In this document: positions 63,787-64,000 of the stretch, in pieces
How the letters are laid out: the number at the start of each line of letters is the position of its first letter
Numbering within the stretch: position 1 is the stretch's first letter
DNA from: Cellulomonas cellasea
GTDB taxonomy: Bacteria > Actinomycetota > Actinomycetes > Actinomycetales > Cellulomonadaceae
Reading direction: 5' to 3'
Assembly (NCBI RefSeq): GCF_030372105.1
Contig: NZ_JAUDBQ010000004.1
Location: 186,001 to 250,000, forward strand
DNA length: 64,000 bases
The notes under the pieces: model-generated
The model's database searches: none
The model's input: only the letters and a program-made list of their open reading frames with translations
What the model was told of the DNA's origin: nothing
Position numbers and translations under genes: made by a program

Positions 63787-63800
63787 GGGACGTACGTCCC
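63787..63800. promoter_or_regulatory. GGGACGTACGTCCC palindrome, probable operator
   Basis: This perfect 14-bp palindrome lies in the 100-base divergent gap. It is 23 bases before the -10-like box of the rightward gene and 51 bases from the regulator start. The GGGAC...GTCCC arms resemble the outer arms of DosR/DevR boxes, but the centre differs. Binding by the adjacent COG2345-type regulator is the simplest explanation. Confidence 0.6.
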
Positions 63801-63823
63801 GTGGACAGCCTGCCCCGAAATAC

Positions 63824-63829
63824 CACGAT
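63824..63829 (+). promoter_or_regulatory. -10-like box, leaderless start of the last gene
   Basis: CACGAT ends six bases before the GTG at 63836, which has no ribosome site. It is the same box and spacing as before the PKS gene. Confidence 0.45.
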
Positions 63830-63835
63830 GATCCC

Positions 63836-64000
63836 GTGGAAAATCGACGCGTCGCCCCGCGCTCCGCCTTCCTGATGCCTGCGGGGGCGGCGATGCTCGC
63901 GGGCCTCGACGGCGCCCTGCTGCTCCTCGGCCTGCCCGCGCCCGTGGACCTGCAGCGGCTGCCCGAGGTGCACGGCCCGGTCATGGTGCTCGGGTTCGTC
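63836..64000 (+). CDS. Membrane protein, N-terminal fragment
   Basis: The open frame from GTG runs off the window after 55 residues. It has a basic start (MENRRVAPRS), a hydrophobic helix at about 18-33, and LPEVHGPVMVLGFV leading into a second helix. The HGPVMVLGF pattern recalls multi-helix NnrS-like membrane proteins, but too little is present to name a family. It is divergent from the COG2345-type regulator and is its likely target. Confidence 0.55.
   Translation, partial: MENRRVAPRSAFLMPAGAAMLAGLDGALLLLGLPAPVDLQRLPEVHGPVMVLGFV

Noticed and set aside
63787-63800. True DosR/DevR box
   Set aside because: Only the GGGAC/GTCCC arms match; the centre is GTAC rather than the TWWA-type core and flanking bases differ. 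No DosR gene is in the window, so I call it only an operator of unknown regulator.
1-64000. Mobile element, prophage or recent transfer
   Set aside because: No transposase, integrase, att-like repeats, tRNA junction or composition break was seen; repeats present are short and local.

Overview
The window is 64 kb of strongly GC-rich, gene-dense chromosome from an actinomycete. The 20S proteasome and Pup-ligase genes, tightly coupled ATGA/GTGA overlaps, an HGxxPAAW protein, a Trp-operon-associated membrane protein and a methylcitrate cluster point to Actinomycetota. A Cellulomonas-like member of the Micrococcales is my best guess, but the genus is not proven. I see no tRNA, rRNA, CRISPR array, transposase, integrase or replication origin, and no gap above about 300 bases without a gene.

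Layout. 1-3187: end of prcB, prcA, pafA and an FKBP lipoprotein. 3189-17544: amino-acid metabolism (hisF, hisI, trpE, a Trp-associated membrane protein, trpC, trpB, trpA, then lgt), interrupted by a heterodimeric ABC exporter (4731-8470) and a cassette of small membrane proteins (two DUF4190 paralogues around a DUF2752 gene). 17697-25275: gltB-gltD glutamate synthase and pyruvate kinase, closed by a perfect 16-bp terminator hairpin. 25416-29165: methylcitrate genes prpC, prpB and prpD on the minus strand, preceded by an uncatalogued 26-codon leader ORF coupled to prpD. 29240-32955: a type III polyketide synthase, a methyltransferase and a flavin monooxygenase, with a divergent UbiA prenyltransferase. 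This set is like the srs/agq phenolic-lipid clusters. 33092-38267: a PRC-barrel protein, a large secreted GH3 glycosidase with a PA14 domain, and a TrkA-C transporter.

38296-56885 is a nitrogen-oxyanion island. On the minus strand lie a nitrate transporter, the assimilatory nitrate reductase pair, narK and narGHJI, all pointing one way with gaps of 20 and 58 bases. Divergently on the plus strand lie nirB, nirD, an NnaR-like HemD/winged-helix regulator and a sirohydrochlorin chelatase. Together they can import nitrate, reduce it either for respiration or for assimilation, reduce nitrite to ammonium, and help supply siroheme. The ammonium product is the nitrogen source that glutamine and gltBD would pass into glutamate.

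57008-64000: a GAF-GGDEF-EAL protein, dps, an MFS exporter, a GNAT acetyltransferase, an AAA ATPase, a ChaB/SAP-like protein, and a Cys-rich COG2345-type regulator facing the start of a membrane-protein gene across a perfect GGGAC palindrome.

Two gene-expression themes recur. Overlapping stop/start codons occur throughout the operons. Several genes have a NANNNT -10 box exactly 6-7 bases before the start codon, which predicts leaderless transcripts.
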